64,000 nucleotides of DNA from Antedon mediterranea (GCF_964355755.1 NC_092672.1:17854501-17918500); one strand, 5' to 3'; shown: positions 1 to 12,453, numbered from the stretch's first letter. Translations and numbers: made by a program. The notes: a model not told the origin generated them from the letters alone.

Positions 1-800
1 AAATGTGAAAACGTTCATCGCCCACAAATGTGATAACGCCCACAAATGTAAAAAAAGAGAGACTTTTTCGCCCACAAATGTAAAAAATAATCAGATCAAA
101 TTTAATGCTAGATTCAGACAAACATTACAGTATATCATGATTGTATTGAGTTGTTTCAATAATTGTTTGTTCACGATACGTCTGTTAGGGTCGTCGTTAA
201 CACGTTTGATTATTATCATTTGCTGCTCGTGCGCGTGATATTTGCACGTTAACTCGTTTGTTTAATGAACGTAATAGTTCAAGACAATATTTGTTTTTTG
301 CTGCGCGCGTGCACCATACTTCAAGGTCAAGGCCATGTTATATCATTGTTGCTTCTACTGTGTGGTTGTTGGCTTACTATTATGTACGTATAGTTATAAG
401 TCGATGTTCGTTATTTTTTTTTGCGCGCGCACACGATACAACAAGGTCAAGGTTAAATTGCTACTTGTATGTAGTGTGTGGTTATTAACTCGTTGGCTTA
501 CTGTTATGTACGTATAGTTCCAAGTCGATGCTCGATTCGATGTTTTTGGGCGCGTACACGATACCTCAAGGTCAAGGTCATATCTATTGCTACTTGTGGT
601 TGTTAACTCGTTGGCTTATTGTTATGTACGTATAGTTCCAAGTCGATGGTCGATTCGATGTTTTTCGTGCGCGTGCACGATACTACAAGGTCATATATCA
701 TTGCTGCTTGAAGTGCAGTTGCAGCATTATGTACGTATTATAGCTCCAAGGAAGTCGATGCTCGGTGTACACGATACTACAAGATCAATGCTATACTCGT
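1..800. repeat. Left inverted arm of a foldback-type element (cut by window)
   Basis: The reverse complement of this arm recurs at about 4925-5760. Shared landmarks in order: ACAAATGTG-type units (1-85), the CTAGCATTAAATTTGATCT stretch (reverse-complemented at 95-120), GTTTCAATAATTGTTTG, the GTTAACTCGTTTGTTTAATG stretch (248-267), then 105-124-bp tandem units. The accidental reading frames in both arms give nearly the same peptide, showing how similar the arms are. Long arms composed of short tandem repeats are the hallmark of foldback (FB/Galileo-like) elements. No transposase was found between the arms. Confidence 0.75.
381..800 (+). repeat. Tandem units of 105-124 bp within the left arm
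   Basis: TATGTACGTA recurs at 381, 505, 623 and 728 (spacings 124, 118, 105). Each unit continues AGTTCCAAGTCGATG, a GCGCG(T/C)-rich stretch, CACGATAC-TACAAGGTCAAGG and a GTTAACTCGTTGGCTTA segment. Later units are more diverged. The same units occur inverted at about 4925-5450. Confidence 0.8.
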
Positions 801-2250
801 CGTTCAGTTATTGCAGTAGTTCCTAATGTTCAATTTTTTTTACAAAACTATAACCACAAGATAATAATACAAGAGCTAGAGCAAGAACAACTAATAAAAG
901 AATATTTCTTTATTTTAGAGCGATAAACAAATTGTAACATAGAATAATACCGTAACACCAATATCCAACCAAACATAATACACGATACGATAGTATCAAA
1001 CTTGTCACGAACATGTATTCTATAAAACATACTATGAAATCTATAACAATTATACTAATGGACAAAACTTCCTACTATACTACTATTTACATTCGTGGTT
1101 TAATCTGATGCTTATTGTTTAATTTGTATATCTATTTTTAGCAGATAATTATAAAGATATACGGAGAATAATATTACCTATTGAATGCATTAAAATTTAA
1201 CTTTAAGCGCGATGTTGAAAGGCTAATACACACCTGCTCCAACTTAACTATCTCAATATTTGACACGGAGATTGGTAATAATATTAGTCCCATATTTATA
1301 AATAATAGATATAACTTACAAGTTATGTAGATAATAAATATTAAAAATTTTCCATTTCTTCAAATGATGAAGAATAAACAATTAAGCAGAATAATACTAA
1401 TTTATGATATTAATGATAGATTTTGTACTCCGTATATCTTTTAAATATTTTTTCAACACAAATATATTGAGCAATAGGCGGATTTACACACAAATAGTAG
1501 CTACTGTACCTTAATTTCTGTTTACTCCTATCCGATATAGTTTAATAATATGTATTTTTTTTGCAATCACATCCTCACCTTTCTGTAAACTTCCAACACA
1601 GTTTCGTGTTTACAGTTTCGTCGGTAATCACTACAGTTTTAAAATTGATGTTAATTTATATTACTAGATGGCACGCTCGCTTCGCTCGCGTACCATCTAG
1701 GTCGTGCCCACAGATGGTTCTCGAATACACAGTATTTCCAGCGAGAAAAAAATGGAGATTTCAAATGTACGTACCGCAGGACTATAATACATTGTCGTTT
1801 ACAGAAACGAATAAATATACACAATGATTTATGTAGTCAACCAAAATTAGCACCCTGGGAATTACTTCCGAGAGAGAAACAAAATGAGTCAACATTTTTT
1901 ATTTGGACTCATTTAAACAAACCCAATTTGTGTTTTGTATGTAACATTAAGGGTTGAGGGATGGGGGAAGAAGATAGGTACAAAGAGGAAACATTTTAAA
2001 ATATATTCTTATCCACTCAGTAACGAAATATTGTTTTTAATGTGTTAGGCCTATAATAGGCCTATAAATAATATACCACTAAATACAGTAAAACATTTAC
2101 GATTTAATACGGTACTTTGTTAAAACTCTCACTGTCATAGTCGATTGAAATAGTAAAGTACATGTAACGATACACCACTACGACGTTTATATATTTTTAA
2201 ATTATTAATTAATACAAACGTTGAGAAGCAACTGTCAGTAATAACGTTTA
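801..2250. other. AT-rich interior of the foldback-type element, no gene seen
   Basis: I see no convincing coding sequence. The stretch holds long A/T runs, a short stem-loop at 1664-1700 and nothing resembling a transposase. Small open frames here have no recognisable composition or motif. Confidence 0.5.
1664..1700. repeat. CTAG-bounded stem-loop
   Basis: CTAGATGG-C-ACGC pairs with GCGT-A-CCATCTAG (13-bp stem with one mismatch) around a TCGCTTCGCTC loop. The hairpin with a terminal CTAG resembles a Helitron 3' end, but no matching 5' terminus was identified, so this is only a similarity. Confidence 0.45.
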
Positions 2251-2774
2251 TTTATTTGTATATTATATGTTTATAATCTAACAGTAGGGCCTACCCACAC
2301 TCACAGTAATAAAGTTTATTTGTATATATTTTTATATTTCATCTAACAGTACCAACACTCACAGTAAGAAATTTGCGATTCAAATTGCGATCAAAAGTGG
2401 TTAATACCTTAACAGTATTGTACAGCATTGCAATACTATTTATGTTTATTCTCCAAGGGGGCCCATAAATCTAAATCTATACCTCTATGGTTAAACCAAA
2501 TAATTTGGAATGTTTATTTGTATATTATATGTTTATAATCTAACAGTAGGGCCTACCCACACTCACAGTAATAAAGTTTATTTGTATATATTTTTATATT
2601 ACATCTAACAGTACCAACACTCACAGTAAGAAATTTGCGATTCAAATTGCGATCAAAAGTGGTTAATACCTTAACAGTATTGTACAGCATTGCAATACTA
2701 TTTATGTTTATTCTCCAAGGGGGCCCATAAATCTAAATCTATACCTCTATGGTTAAACCAAATAATTTGGAATG
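2251..2774 (+). repeat. Tandem duplication of a 262-bp unit (two copies)
   Basis: TATATTATATGTTTATAATC at 2259 recurs at 2521, and the two units stay almost base-for-base identical (for example TTTCATCT versus TTACATCT) down to AATAATTTGGAATGTT. Both carry CCAAGGGGGCCCATAAAT. Such low divergence implies a recent local duplication. Confidence 0.9.
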
Positions 2775-3347
2775 TTCCATTCATCACAAATCAATACATT
2801 TGTAAAAACGTATATTAAATGTATCAAAATAGTATTTTTTAAAGAAAATCGGCCTGTCTTCAACATTATGATGCTGTACTCGAACTGTTCAACCGGTTTT
2901 CAGCTATTAAAAACAATTATCGTAGGAGGAGATAGGAAAATGCGAAGCCTCCTCGCATTTTTGTGGCGGGTATTTTTCAAGATGGACATCCATTAGACAG
3001 TGTATACCACGATCGGAAAACACCCCTATTTGGGGCAAATCGTTGAACCTAAATTCGTTTTAATCGTCAATAACTAATTATCTAACTTAATTTAATTAGT
3101 AAACAGGGTTACATCAGGTGGTTAAAATCAGTACCGAAAGTACGAACCAACTTTATATACCATCGAGTAAAAATTCTAGAAGTAAGGCGCGATTTACCGA
3201 ATTTTGCCCTTACGTAAATTTATATATAGATTAAACACCATAATTTTACAGAAGTTTAGGTTTAGATTTAGGTTTAAACAAGAACTATTTCTTACAAAAA
3301 ACGCCGCCGTAAACAGATTTATTTATCAACTGGAAAATTATTACTAT

Positions 3348-4203
3348 GGGCCTGTTTCTATTGAAAAATAAAAAAAGAACGGTTTTTTGGAAACCGGTTT
3401 CGGCTGTTGTTTATAAATAAAGATCGCGTTGCAGCTCAATTTTTACTCCAATAAAACCGGTTCCGTCCATGTGCGTTCGTTATGAATGACGTCATTATAT
3501 ACACCACAATGCAGTTCGTTAGGCGGAAGCGCGATTTGATCGAGGTCATGTTTACTTTTTTTCGCATAGCGCGATCCCCAAGAAATAGCATCCATTTCAT
3601 CATAGAAGGGGGAATTATTACCTGAAACGTTATTGTGGTCCTTGGTTAAAGTATAGGTAGGCCTACGTCGCACCCTCTGATATTGTCAAGTTGAACTCGT
3701 CTATTTTTCACACGCTTTACAATATTCTTAAAAACATGTAGGCCTATTATACGCGAGTCTTTCTTCCGACTCCCGACAAGTCCCCTCATCTTCTTTCCTT
3801 CACATATTTTTTACGAACCTCGTAATAGCATCGGTCAACATTTTTTAGTTAAATAAAATACTCACTATCTAGAGAAATAAAAATGACTTAGGCCTAGGTC
3901 CTATCGCGCGAGTTTGACTGCGAGTTGACCGCAATCATCCCAGTGCAGCAGACTGCAGAGTTCAGTTTTTGGGGTCAAATTGAGACCGCGATTGTGTTGC
4001 AGCTAAAAATTGCTCCGCGGAAACCGGTTTCAGAACGGTTCTTTGCGATCGAGACCGCAATCAATTGGGGTTTTTGAAACCGTTTTTAAGATCGGTTCTT
4101 TTTTGTGGTTTTTTGTGGGGACCCATTTCTGCTGGCAAGAAAAAACGGTTCTTGAAAAGAACGGTATTCAAAACCGTATTCTCTGCTCTATAGAAACAGG
4201 CCC
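3348..4203. mobile_element. Non-autonomous TIR element with GGGCCTGTTTC ends
   Basis: Left end GGGCCTGTTTCTAT (3348) matches the inverted right end ATAGAAACAGGCCC (to 4203). Subterminal regions carry repeated AAACCGGTTT motifs in both halves. The flanks do not show a clean target duplication (TAT versus TTT). GGGCC-type ends and short size would fit a PIF/Harbinger-like MITE, but no transposase is present, so the superfamily is inference. Confidence 0.6.
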
Positions 4204-4924
4204 TTTATGTTAAACCAAAAAAATACATACACAATTGATATAAATACCTTAGTTTGTCTGTGTATTTTTTATAACAAAGGTAAAAGTGAACGAAAGGAAG
4301 ACCAAGCAAGACCAGAGCTCGACCCAATTAGTCACCTAAATACATTAAAATAAATTGGAATTTATTATGTGCCTTGTTATTTATATATACACACCACATA
4401 CAGTATATCTTTAATTTTTTTAAATTATGTATTTAAATCTTTATGTTTATGTGTAATTAAAAGGTAGTTCTGATATAAATTAATTAAACACATAAAAGCA
4501 TTGAATTGATAATGGTGTCAATTTCTGTTTCAAGCATAAAACATCAAGGGGTAGAAATGTCGGGATGTCTTGCCTTAGACATCTTGCTGGGGAATCCCTA
4601 CTGTGTGTGTACAGACATCAGATTATAGACAATAGAAAGCGCGTATGCATCTTCAATACATAGTATATGCTACACATACTAGCTAGGGTATGTCATTACA
4701 ATAATATTGAAAGGATATTTTGTTATTGTTAGAACCTAATATATAGAACTTATACATTATAAATTATATAATTTGTGGGTTTTACAGCTTCTTCTTCTTT
4801 TAAATTTAATACTGCACACAATATAATAAAAAAAACACAAACTACAACATTGTCATTATTGTCTACCAACAAAATGTCTAATTTCACAGAACTTTCGTTA
4901 TACATCATCCACCGACACTGTATA
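4204..4924. other. Intervening AT-rich DNA, no gene seen
   Basis: Right part of the foldback element's interior between the GGGCC element and the right arm. No recognisable coding sequence or RNA gene. Confidence 0.4.
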
Positions 4925-5945
4925 ACCATGACCTTGTAGTATCGTGCACGCGCGCAAAACATCGAACTTCGACTTGAAACTATACGTACATATCAGTAAG
5001 CCAACGAGTTAACAACCACACACCACAAGTAGCAATGGTATACAAGTCATGACCTTTGTAGTATCGTGCACGCGCACAAAAAACATCGAATCGAACATCG
5101 ACTTGGAACTATACGAACATAACAAACAATAAGCCAACGAATTAACAACCACAAGTAGCAATAGTATATTATGAACTTGACCTTGTGGTATCGTGTACGC
5201 GCACAAAAACATCGAATCGAGCATCGACTTGAACTATACGTACATAACAGTAAGCCAACGAGTTAATAACCACATAACTACATACAAGTAGCAATTTAAC
5301 CTTGACCTTTTAGTATCGTGTGCACGCGCAAAAAAACATAGAACATCGACTTATAACTATACGTACATAATAGTAAGCCAACAACCACACACTAGAAGCA
5401 ACAATGATATAACATGGCCTTGACCTTGAAGTATGGTGCACGCGCGCAGCAAATAACAAATATTGTCTTGAACTATTACGTTCATTAAACAAACGAGTTA
5501 ACGTGCAAATATCGCGCGCATGAGCAGCAAATTATAATAATCCAACGCGTTAACCACGACCCTAACAGACGTATCGTGAACAAACAATTATTGAAACAAC
5601 TCAATACAATCATGATATAATGTAGTACCTCGATCAAAATTGTTTGAGTCTAGCATTAAATTTGATCTGATTTTTTTTTTTTACATTTGTGGCCGAAAAA
5701 TTCTCATTTTTTTTTACATTTGTGGGCGTTATCACATTTGTGGGCGATGATCGTTTTCACATTAATTTGTGGGCGCTGTTTATTACATTTGTGGTTGATG
5801 CGTTTTCACATTTGTGGTTGTTTTCACATTTGTGGGTGATGCGTTTTCACATTTGTGGTTGTTTTCACATTTGTGGGTGATGCGTTTTCACATTTGTGGT
5901 TGTTTTCACATTTGTGGGCGTTTTTACATTTGTGGGTTCAACAAG
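4925..5945. repeat. Right inverted arm of the foldback-type element
   Basis: Inverted counterpart of 1-800. The inner part has four tandem units, marked by TATACGTACATA-like motifs at about 4982, 5111, 5233 and 5358. The outer part (about 5690-5938) consists of direct repeats of ACATTTGTGGG separated by TGATGCGTTTTC or TTGTTTTC. The left arm begins with the same motif inverted but is truncated by the window edge. Confidence 0.75.
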
Positions 5946-7520
5946 GGCGTTTATTCGAGGGAGGCGTTCATTTATTTGGGTGCAATATGGTAACATATAT
6001 AATCAAATACAGTAAATACTGCATAGTTATGAAAAAATACAACACAATTAATATCGAAAAGTGATAAAATACAGTAAAATTGTATCAAAATTCTTGGTAA
6101 ATTGTAGATCACCAACGAATTCTACTACAAATAGAAATGTTTTGTTATACAAATAATAAATGTTTATGAGTGTAATGGTAAAAATAATGGCATGAGGTGA
6201 ATGATGAAAGGCGTGGCCAAGTTGAAATATATATAATTTGATTTTGATTTTATCTTGCGCTTTCAGACAGTTTCGTCTAGCTGTCAGCTTGACATCATCA
6301 GTGGCTATGTGTTTGATGCCGATTGGCCTCTTTCCAGCCACTGAATGTTTTGGGTGTGTAGCCTAGGGGACCAGTCAGCGTCAGGAGTTGATCGTAAATA
6401 CAGAGGTCCCAAGTTCCTCGAAATTTTTCAGTTTTTCCAATTCCCCCCCCAAATTTTAATGCAGATCCCCGCCTCCCCGAAAATGTTTTGTTTCTCCCCA
6501 AAAATCTGGAAGATTTAGGCCTAGGCTAGCTAGGTCCAGCCTAGAGATTTTTCAACTAAAATAACTGAAATTAAACAACATTTTCCCAAAACAAATATGT
6601 TATTTTACAATTAACACGATCCTGGCACTGTTTTATTTATAATGATTTCTTTACAAATTAACAGCCAAGCACAGCAAGTCTACTATGTTATTAACAAAAT
6701 TATCGTAGACCTAAAACAGTAGGTGGTTAGGCTTTACCATGCTTGAAAGGTGTCTGACATTACCCATTGTTTATTACTGAACATACAGTAGGGAGGTGGT
6801 AGGCCTATTCAATTTGTTATTGGATATCCCCAGATGATCCCAAGATTTGTTGTATAACTATAACATAATATTAGCTTATATAGTGCCCTGTATATGATTT
6901 TTAATTTGTATAGCACGTCCTCTATTGTTTACCCAAAATTTGTTTTTTTCAACTTGGTACCTCTGTGGATGGATATGTGGAAGTTTGTGCGCGTCTTTGT
7001 CTCTATTCATCGTTTTATCCCGTTTATGCTTATGCTTATAGATTATTTAATTTCACGTTTGAGCCAAACTTGTTCTTTGTGTAATATGTCTATATTATCC
7101 CAGTTAGGTATATGAGTATGCAGAGTCATATGGTCCATGATCGACGACCAAGTTTTTAATTTTATGGTATAAAGTATGTTCGTATACTGTATGTTATAGT
7201 TTTTAAATGTTCTCAAGATTTTCTCTGAAAGGCTGTGATGGACACATGGGATGGATACTGACCCTCTTATGTCTTCCGCTAGGGGTTTTATGTCCGTTTT
7301 TTGTTTTTTTAAGTTACTTTGTACGGTACCTTTCTAATCGTCCATGATGGGTAGTTACACTGTTTTAGTGAAGTATGTATCGTTTCTGTTTTGTTCTGTT
7401 TGTCTGTATTGTTTGAGATTATTGTGTTACATTTGTGTAGAAGTGTGCAGATAACAGACAACTTATAGTTGGGGAGCCAGAAAGAGTTTACGTGCACCCT
7501 CTAGCAAACTATGTTAACAA
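5946..7520. other. No gene recognised
   Basis: Contains a GGCGTTTATT motif near 5948-5975, also seen at 14815-14955, and AT-rich DNA with C-runs near 6445. Small frames such as the one on the minus strand at 6298-6501 are low-complexity and unconvincing. Confidence 0.4.
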
Positions 7521-7526
7521 TGTTTT

Positions 7527-8340
7527 TTGCTTCCATATATCAATACAAATCAATTTTTTGCTGTTGGCCAAAAAAACATTGGGATGCTTGGTCAGTACAG
7601 CAGCCAAAATCATAATGTCAATATGGTCAAAGATAGAACTATGCATAACTTGGTAACTACTAGGTTTATTGGAATATTTTTTGTGCCAAACTACTCAGAA
7701 GACCAATATTTCTATTCACTCTAATGGGAAACTTTTACCAAAAGTGGACAGAACCCCCTTTTCTGACCAATGGTCAAGAAATTGGCCATATAAATATCTC
7801 ATCAACCACTGGTCAGAAAGTGATAATTGTGGTCTCAAATTACTCGCAAAGTATATGTTTATATTTATTCTAATGTAATAAAAATCATAAAACTGTCAAT
7901 AAACCCTTAATTTTGACCTTTGACATAGCCAGCACAAACATTTTTTGCTTAGAGCACACTTTTCATATCTCAAAAATTGTTGGGCGGATATGGTTGTAGT
8001 TGGTGTCAAAATACTCAGAAGATACATATTTCTATTCACTGTAATGGACAACTTTTGCCAAAAATGACTGTGAAACTTTATTTTTGACCATTGGTCAAGA
8101 AAATGGCCATCACTATCTCAGCAACCACTAGTCAGAAAGTTATAATTTTAGTTTCAAATTACTCACAATATATATAATTATATTTGCTCTAATACAACAG
8201 AAATACACAAAATGTTAAAAAACATTTGGACATTTAACCTATAGCTGGTACAAACATTTTTGCGTTAAGCACACTTACATTTTTAATAACAAGCAAATAT
8301 TGTCTTGCTTAATATCAAAATATCAGTGACTGTTGTGTGA
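7527..8340 (+). repeat. Direct repeat of about 322 bp (two diverged units)
   Basis: ACTCAGAAGA followed by ATATTTCTATTCACT occurs at about 7691 and 8013. Each is followed by a TTTTGACC/TCTGACCAxTGGTCAAGAAA block and a CAACCACTxGTCAGAAAGT block. The layout resembles the 63-64 kb repeat (units spaced about 300 bp with ACTGGTCG and DR1-like GGTCAAAGGTCA blocks). Confidence 0.65.
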
Positions 8341-9200
8341 GTATGGTACTATGAATACTTTGTATCGGAAGTCCTAAGTAGGTAATTCTATTAATTTAAT
8401 GAATAACATCACAGTTAAATCTGTCATCACCAAGATCATTATTAATATTTAGTATTATAATTACATATCTAAACTGTATCACTGTTTAACAATTTTTAAA
8501 ACTCCGGTAAATGAATGACAATGCTATACAGTATACTGTTACATATTTTAAAACCATAGTTGAACAATAAAAACAAATCAAAGTAACCGTAGTATGACTA
8601 TTGTAGTGTCTGGATTGGGAGACTAAGGGAAAGCGAGGCATTATGGGTTAAGGGAGATCGATAAGAACCTCATGGTTGGTAATCTGTATGTATACGTTGT
8701 ACACAATGAAAGATGCAATAAATATACACAAGATATCACAACTATATTATAGATATTGTTTATTTACTTGTCCTCCTTTTTGTTGGAATCACTAACTTAT
8801 AATAATTTATAACTAATACTAATTTAAAGAAGCTTACCATGTTTGTTATGACATTGCACAGTAAACCTTAAATACCATTCATACTACTTAATATATTGTA
8901 TGTGATTTGAATTAAAACTAAAACTTTATAATTTAATTCTAAAGAACTTAGGTTTGTTTTGTTCAGATGTTCCAATGTTTCCCTCCATTCCAATAAGCTG
9001 TTTGATGCAACATACTTAGTTATATTGAATCTTTTTTAATACAAATTAAACAAAAATATGTAAATTAGTTGCATAGTAATCTTTATTCACAAACGTATAT
9101 TTAGGATACTAGTTTTATTAAAATCACATGCGCACTGATGTAGTATGATGGTTTACTATGCAATGTTCATTCATTTATTTGCTTCTTAAATTAATAGTAA

Positions 9201-9232
9201 ACTAGCAAGATACCCACCCCAGGGCGGGAGTT
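9201..9232 (-). other. Helitron 3' terminus (hairpin plus CTAG|T)
   Basis: Minus-strand CCCGCCCTGGGGTGGG can fold into an imperfect short hairpin; it is followed by TATCTTG and CTAG, then host T. Spacing from hairpin to end fits the family norm of roughly 10-12 bases. Confidence 0.85.
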
Positions 9233-9389
9233 AGTTGCATTGCTGACACTGAAAGATCAGACTTTGACGGTCAATAGAAATAATGATAGAAAGTGACTCT
9301 TTGTAATACATATTAGAACACTCAGAGCAACAATGTAGTATTTACCTCCATGGTAGTAGTTTGTGTGTATTCAATTGTTCCAGTTAGGC

Positions 9390-10640
9390 CTAGTTCATCA
9401 GTAGTTCGTGATATACAACATTTCGCGTATTTGAATTTGGTACATATAAATGTAAGTGTTCAGGTGAACCAACTCTTGACAGGGCAACATACAGCATGCC
9501 ATGTGAAAAAACCGTTGTATCTAGGTGTATGCCAACACTTCTGAACGTTTGACCCTGTGACTTATTTATGGTCATAGCAAAAGACAGTCTTATGGGAAAT
9601 TGAAGGCGTTTAAATGTAAATGGCAGGTCACCGTCTGAAGGTGTCAACGGAATTCTCGTTATAAGTGCACGTTTTCCTGGTCCGTTTAAAATTACCACCT
9701 CAAGAACATTTGGATTTAGTTGTGGATAATACATCTAGTTCCATTAGGTGGATCCAATGATCTGACCACTATAATGGGACATCCGACTTTAAGTAACAGT
9801 AAGTGAGGCGGTAATGCTGTCGATAGAATTGAGAAACTCAACAGGAAAATGTACGGCTTCTTCATTAGTCAAAGTAGAGTCAATTGATTTAAATTGTTTT
9901 AAATTGTTTTAGTTCTCCAGGGTAGTTAGTAAGGACTGAATAATTAATTTGATTCACTGTTTCATTTAGTGGAGCAAGAATGGATCTTTCCAGAAACCAT
10001 TGATGGTCAGTAGAATGGTTCAGAATTTGGCCGTATACAGCATCGATTAAAGCATTAGAACTTCCACAATGGTTTATGAATGCTGGCAACTTAATTGTAT
10101 CTGGAGGTAGGAGAAGTTGTTAACGTCCTACACCGATTGATAAAAGAAATTCAGAAAACTCTTCAGAGCTGTTTGCTAGATGTACTCTCATATTGGTGGA
10201 CATTTTGTAGGTTTTAAGATAAGATTGTTGAATAGCAGCATCAATGACATTGACTCAAGTACCGTTTTTCACTACAGGTGTTATCTGGCGCTTATCACCA
10301 CACAACAATGTTGAAGATTAGTCCTCTTGTTTCCCTAAATATAGAAGCTAGGGTTGAGTTTTTATTAATACTTCATGTTGGGTGATCTCGGTTTGGACAT
10401 CTAATGGAATTTTGAAGGTCGAATGAAGAGTTCTTCCACCTGGAATAAGCATAGCTGCAATCCCACTTGATGCACATGCAATCACAATCCACCCCTTCTA
10501 ACGAATTGTGTGTAGTAAATACTTCAGAAGAAATGTCCTACCAGTTCCGCCAGGGGCATCTAAAAACACGATTCCAGGGATTTTGTTGTTGACCATATAT
10601 AAAAAGTCTGTTGGTCATAATCAGTATAAAAAATGTAGTC
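9390..10640 (-). pseudogene. Helitron Pif1-like helicase, decayed
   Basis: The minus strand shows GIVFLDAPGGTGRTFLLKYL near 10,580-10,520 (Walker A with the lysine codon changed to arginine), AGFINHCGSS-like and FLERSILAPLNETVNQIN blocks near 9,950-10,090, and the C-terminal motifs LPFTFKRLQFPIRLSFAMTI, NKSQGQTFRSVGIHL and GMLYVALSRV (9,390-9,650). These are Pif1/RecD superfamily 1 helicase motifs as found in Helitrons. Stops and frameshifts interrupt the frame. The K-to-R change in Walker A by itself would be expected to abolish ATPase activity. Confidence 0.87.
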
Positions 10641-10708
10641 TTTGTTCATGAGTTACTCAAAGTTCTGTGACTGGACTACGTGACTCTTGTTGAATTAAAT
10701 GTAAACAT

Positions 10709-11560
10709 TCATTGTGAATGATATGTCTTCCCACCTTCATGGTCAGACGGTAAACCTGCCGTATAAAAAAGGTCATCTGACATATGATGTTTATGTTGTT
10801 CCCATAATGATAATGGGTCTGTCACTTGGTTCGCAAGCTGTTTTCGCAAATGGTATCCGGTATTTGCTAAAGCAGCTTCTTCTAAAGCTTGGTGGTAATG
10901 TTGGTGATTATCAATTAGACCCATAGCTAGACATGTGGCGTGATAGGTGTCAAATTCTACTTCATTAAAGGTCTTTAAGTCCTTGTATGACATATGGCCA
11001 CGCTTTTCGTGTAATATAGTCTCATATAGTAACACTCTCTTTGTTTTGGGCTAATCGTGTACACTCTTCCAAGACATGGAGACCTGAAAACTCCTGGGCT
11101 GCTTTCGGATGGTACACCTTGTTTGCGGTTCCATCTTTTAGCCTTGTTATGCCATGTATAATATTGGGAACTTCTACATAAAGTAGTGATTTTGCGAAGT
11201 CGTCTGTTTGACAAAGAGTGAAAAATGCAGTCAGCATAGTTTTTGGAGGGGTCCCCAAAGCGATTTGACATGCATTTTCTTCTGTGAAGTAAACTCATTT
11301 TCAAAGTGTATGCATAACTGAAACACTGGAGGGTATCTTTCATGAATGGGAAATCCGAGTATCCGCATCGCTGCCTCCATACTGCCGACATATCTAGCTT
11401 CTTGATACTGAGTAATCTCGTCATTAGCGTCCATTGTCTGAACAGAGAATATTTTAAAACGTATTTGATACATTTGATTGAACTGCAGATTTCTACATTA
11501 GTATGACAGCCCATCTGGCGCAGGAGTTCTTTATTATACGGTACAATCCTAGCTGCCATG
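10709..11560 (-). pseudogene. Helitron polyprotein, middle region, frameshifted
   Basis: Overlapping minus-strand frames each hold part of one protein: DANDEITQYQEARYVGSMEA and AMRILGFPIHERYPPVFQL, then TMLTAFFTLCQTDDFAKSLLY, then LHEKRGHMSYKDLKTFNEVE and HQALEEAALANTGYHLRKQL. The segments appear in the order expected between Rep and helicase of Helitrons. Moving between frames shows several indels; the gene cannot make an intact protein. Confidence 0.85.
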
Positions 11561-11672
11561 TTCTTTTTGTTAATATATTTACCTTTAGCAATATTGAAAA
11601 TGTATTAATATGATTTATACTACAATTGAAATGTACCGCTTTACATTTTATTGTTATTTTCATTTCTGTGTC

Positions 11673-12125
11673 TTATTTATCTGTGTGAAGATGAATGGAA
11701 TATCCATCAGTTCCATGCATGAAAAGGATTGGGTATTGAAGTGTATCATACGCTCTGTGCAATTCTGACACGTGCCGTAACCCTCCTTCTCGTTCATGCA
11801 AAACGACATCTCTATTCATACACGGTTCGTTGGGCATCAGAATGGCAACCTCGTTTCCAGTAGCTGGGTTGTACCTGCGAGCATGCTGGTTGGCAGGTCG
11901 CTTGTCCTCATGAATCACAATTCTCATGTTAGGGTCATCAATATTATCAACCATTTCTAGGGCGATGTTTAGATTACGAATATATTTGTAATGTTGGTGT
12001 AATAGTCCATTCAACGTATGGAGTATGTGTGGTTTCAGTTTAGATCTGAATAATGATCGACGGGTTTGTTGTTCCAAGTTATTATCCACAGTATATTTGC
12101 AGAAACTGTGGTGTAGCATCTGCAT
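11673..12125 (-). pseudogene. Helitron Rep/helicase, N-terminal part (Helitron_like_N region)
   Basis: An open stretch of 150 codons with HYKYIRNLNIALE, IVIHEDKRPANQHARRYN, P-T/A-G-N-E-V-A-I-L-M-P and RDVVLHEREGG followed by HRAYDTLQYPILFMHGTDGY. This is the region preceding the Rep domain in animal Helitron proteins. It is cut off downstream, so the Rep catalytic two-His / two-Tyr motifs expected further on are not visible; an internal deletion between here and the next fragment is likely. Confidence 0.82.
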
Positions 12126-12432
12126 GTGGCCGTAAACTTTTTATATTTTATGACAAACTTGGCCCTGAACAGTAAAGTTTGGATTCCAGCCTTGTATATT
12201 GCGCTGCTTACAACCAAAACTGGTCATTTGGAAGGCTGAATTATGAAGGCTGAATTATAAAGCCTGATGTCAGCTAAAAAAATAAGCGGAATCAGCATTA
12301 GTTCCATTCAAAAGCGACATAAGATATTGAGGTGGTGATGGTATTGACGCAAGATTTTAATACCCCATATGTAAGGTTACGTGCAGTAATACAAATTAAA
12401 ATACAAACAAACAGACAGACAGACGTATAAAC

Positions 12433-12453
12433 TCTCTCACTTATAATATAGAT
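12433..12453 (-). other. Helitron 5' terminus (TC end)
   Basis: Minus-strand A|TCTATATTATAAGTGAGAGA. This TC-led sequence is very like 5' ends reported for many animal Helitrons. Just inside is a (GTCT)n run. Confidence 0.88.

Larger units (their letters stand above)
9202..12452 (-). mobile_element. Helitron with both termini, internally decayed
   Basis: Read on the minus strand, the element starts TCTATATTATAAGTGAGAGA at 12452, preceded by host A (12453). It ends with a GC-rich hairpin (CCCGCCCTGGGGTGGG) eleven bases before terminal CTAG (9202), followed by host T (9201). That is the canonical Helitron signature: 5'-TC, 3' hairpin plus CTRR, insertion between A and T without target duplication. 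Inside lie remnants of the Rep/helicase polyprotein in the same orientation, broken by stops and frameshifts. At 3,251 bp it is shorter than typical autonomous Helitrons. Confidence 0.9.

Noticed and set aside
4-517. Overlapping frames in the left foldback arm
   Set aside because: The same peptides arise from the inverted copy at 5009-5492 and from tandem units; these are by-products of repeats.
5740-5940. Regularly spaced ACATTTGTGGG repeats as a CRISPR-like array
   Set aside because: Repeats are 10-12 bp with short, non-unique spacers, the host is eukaryotic and the sequence is the tandem end of a foldback arm.
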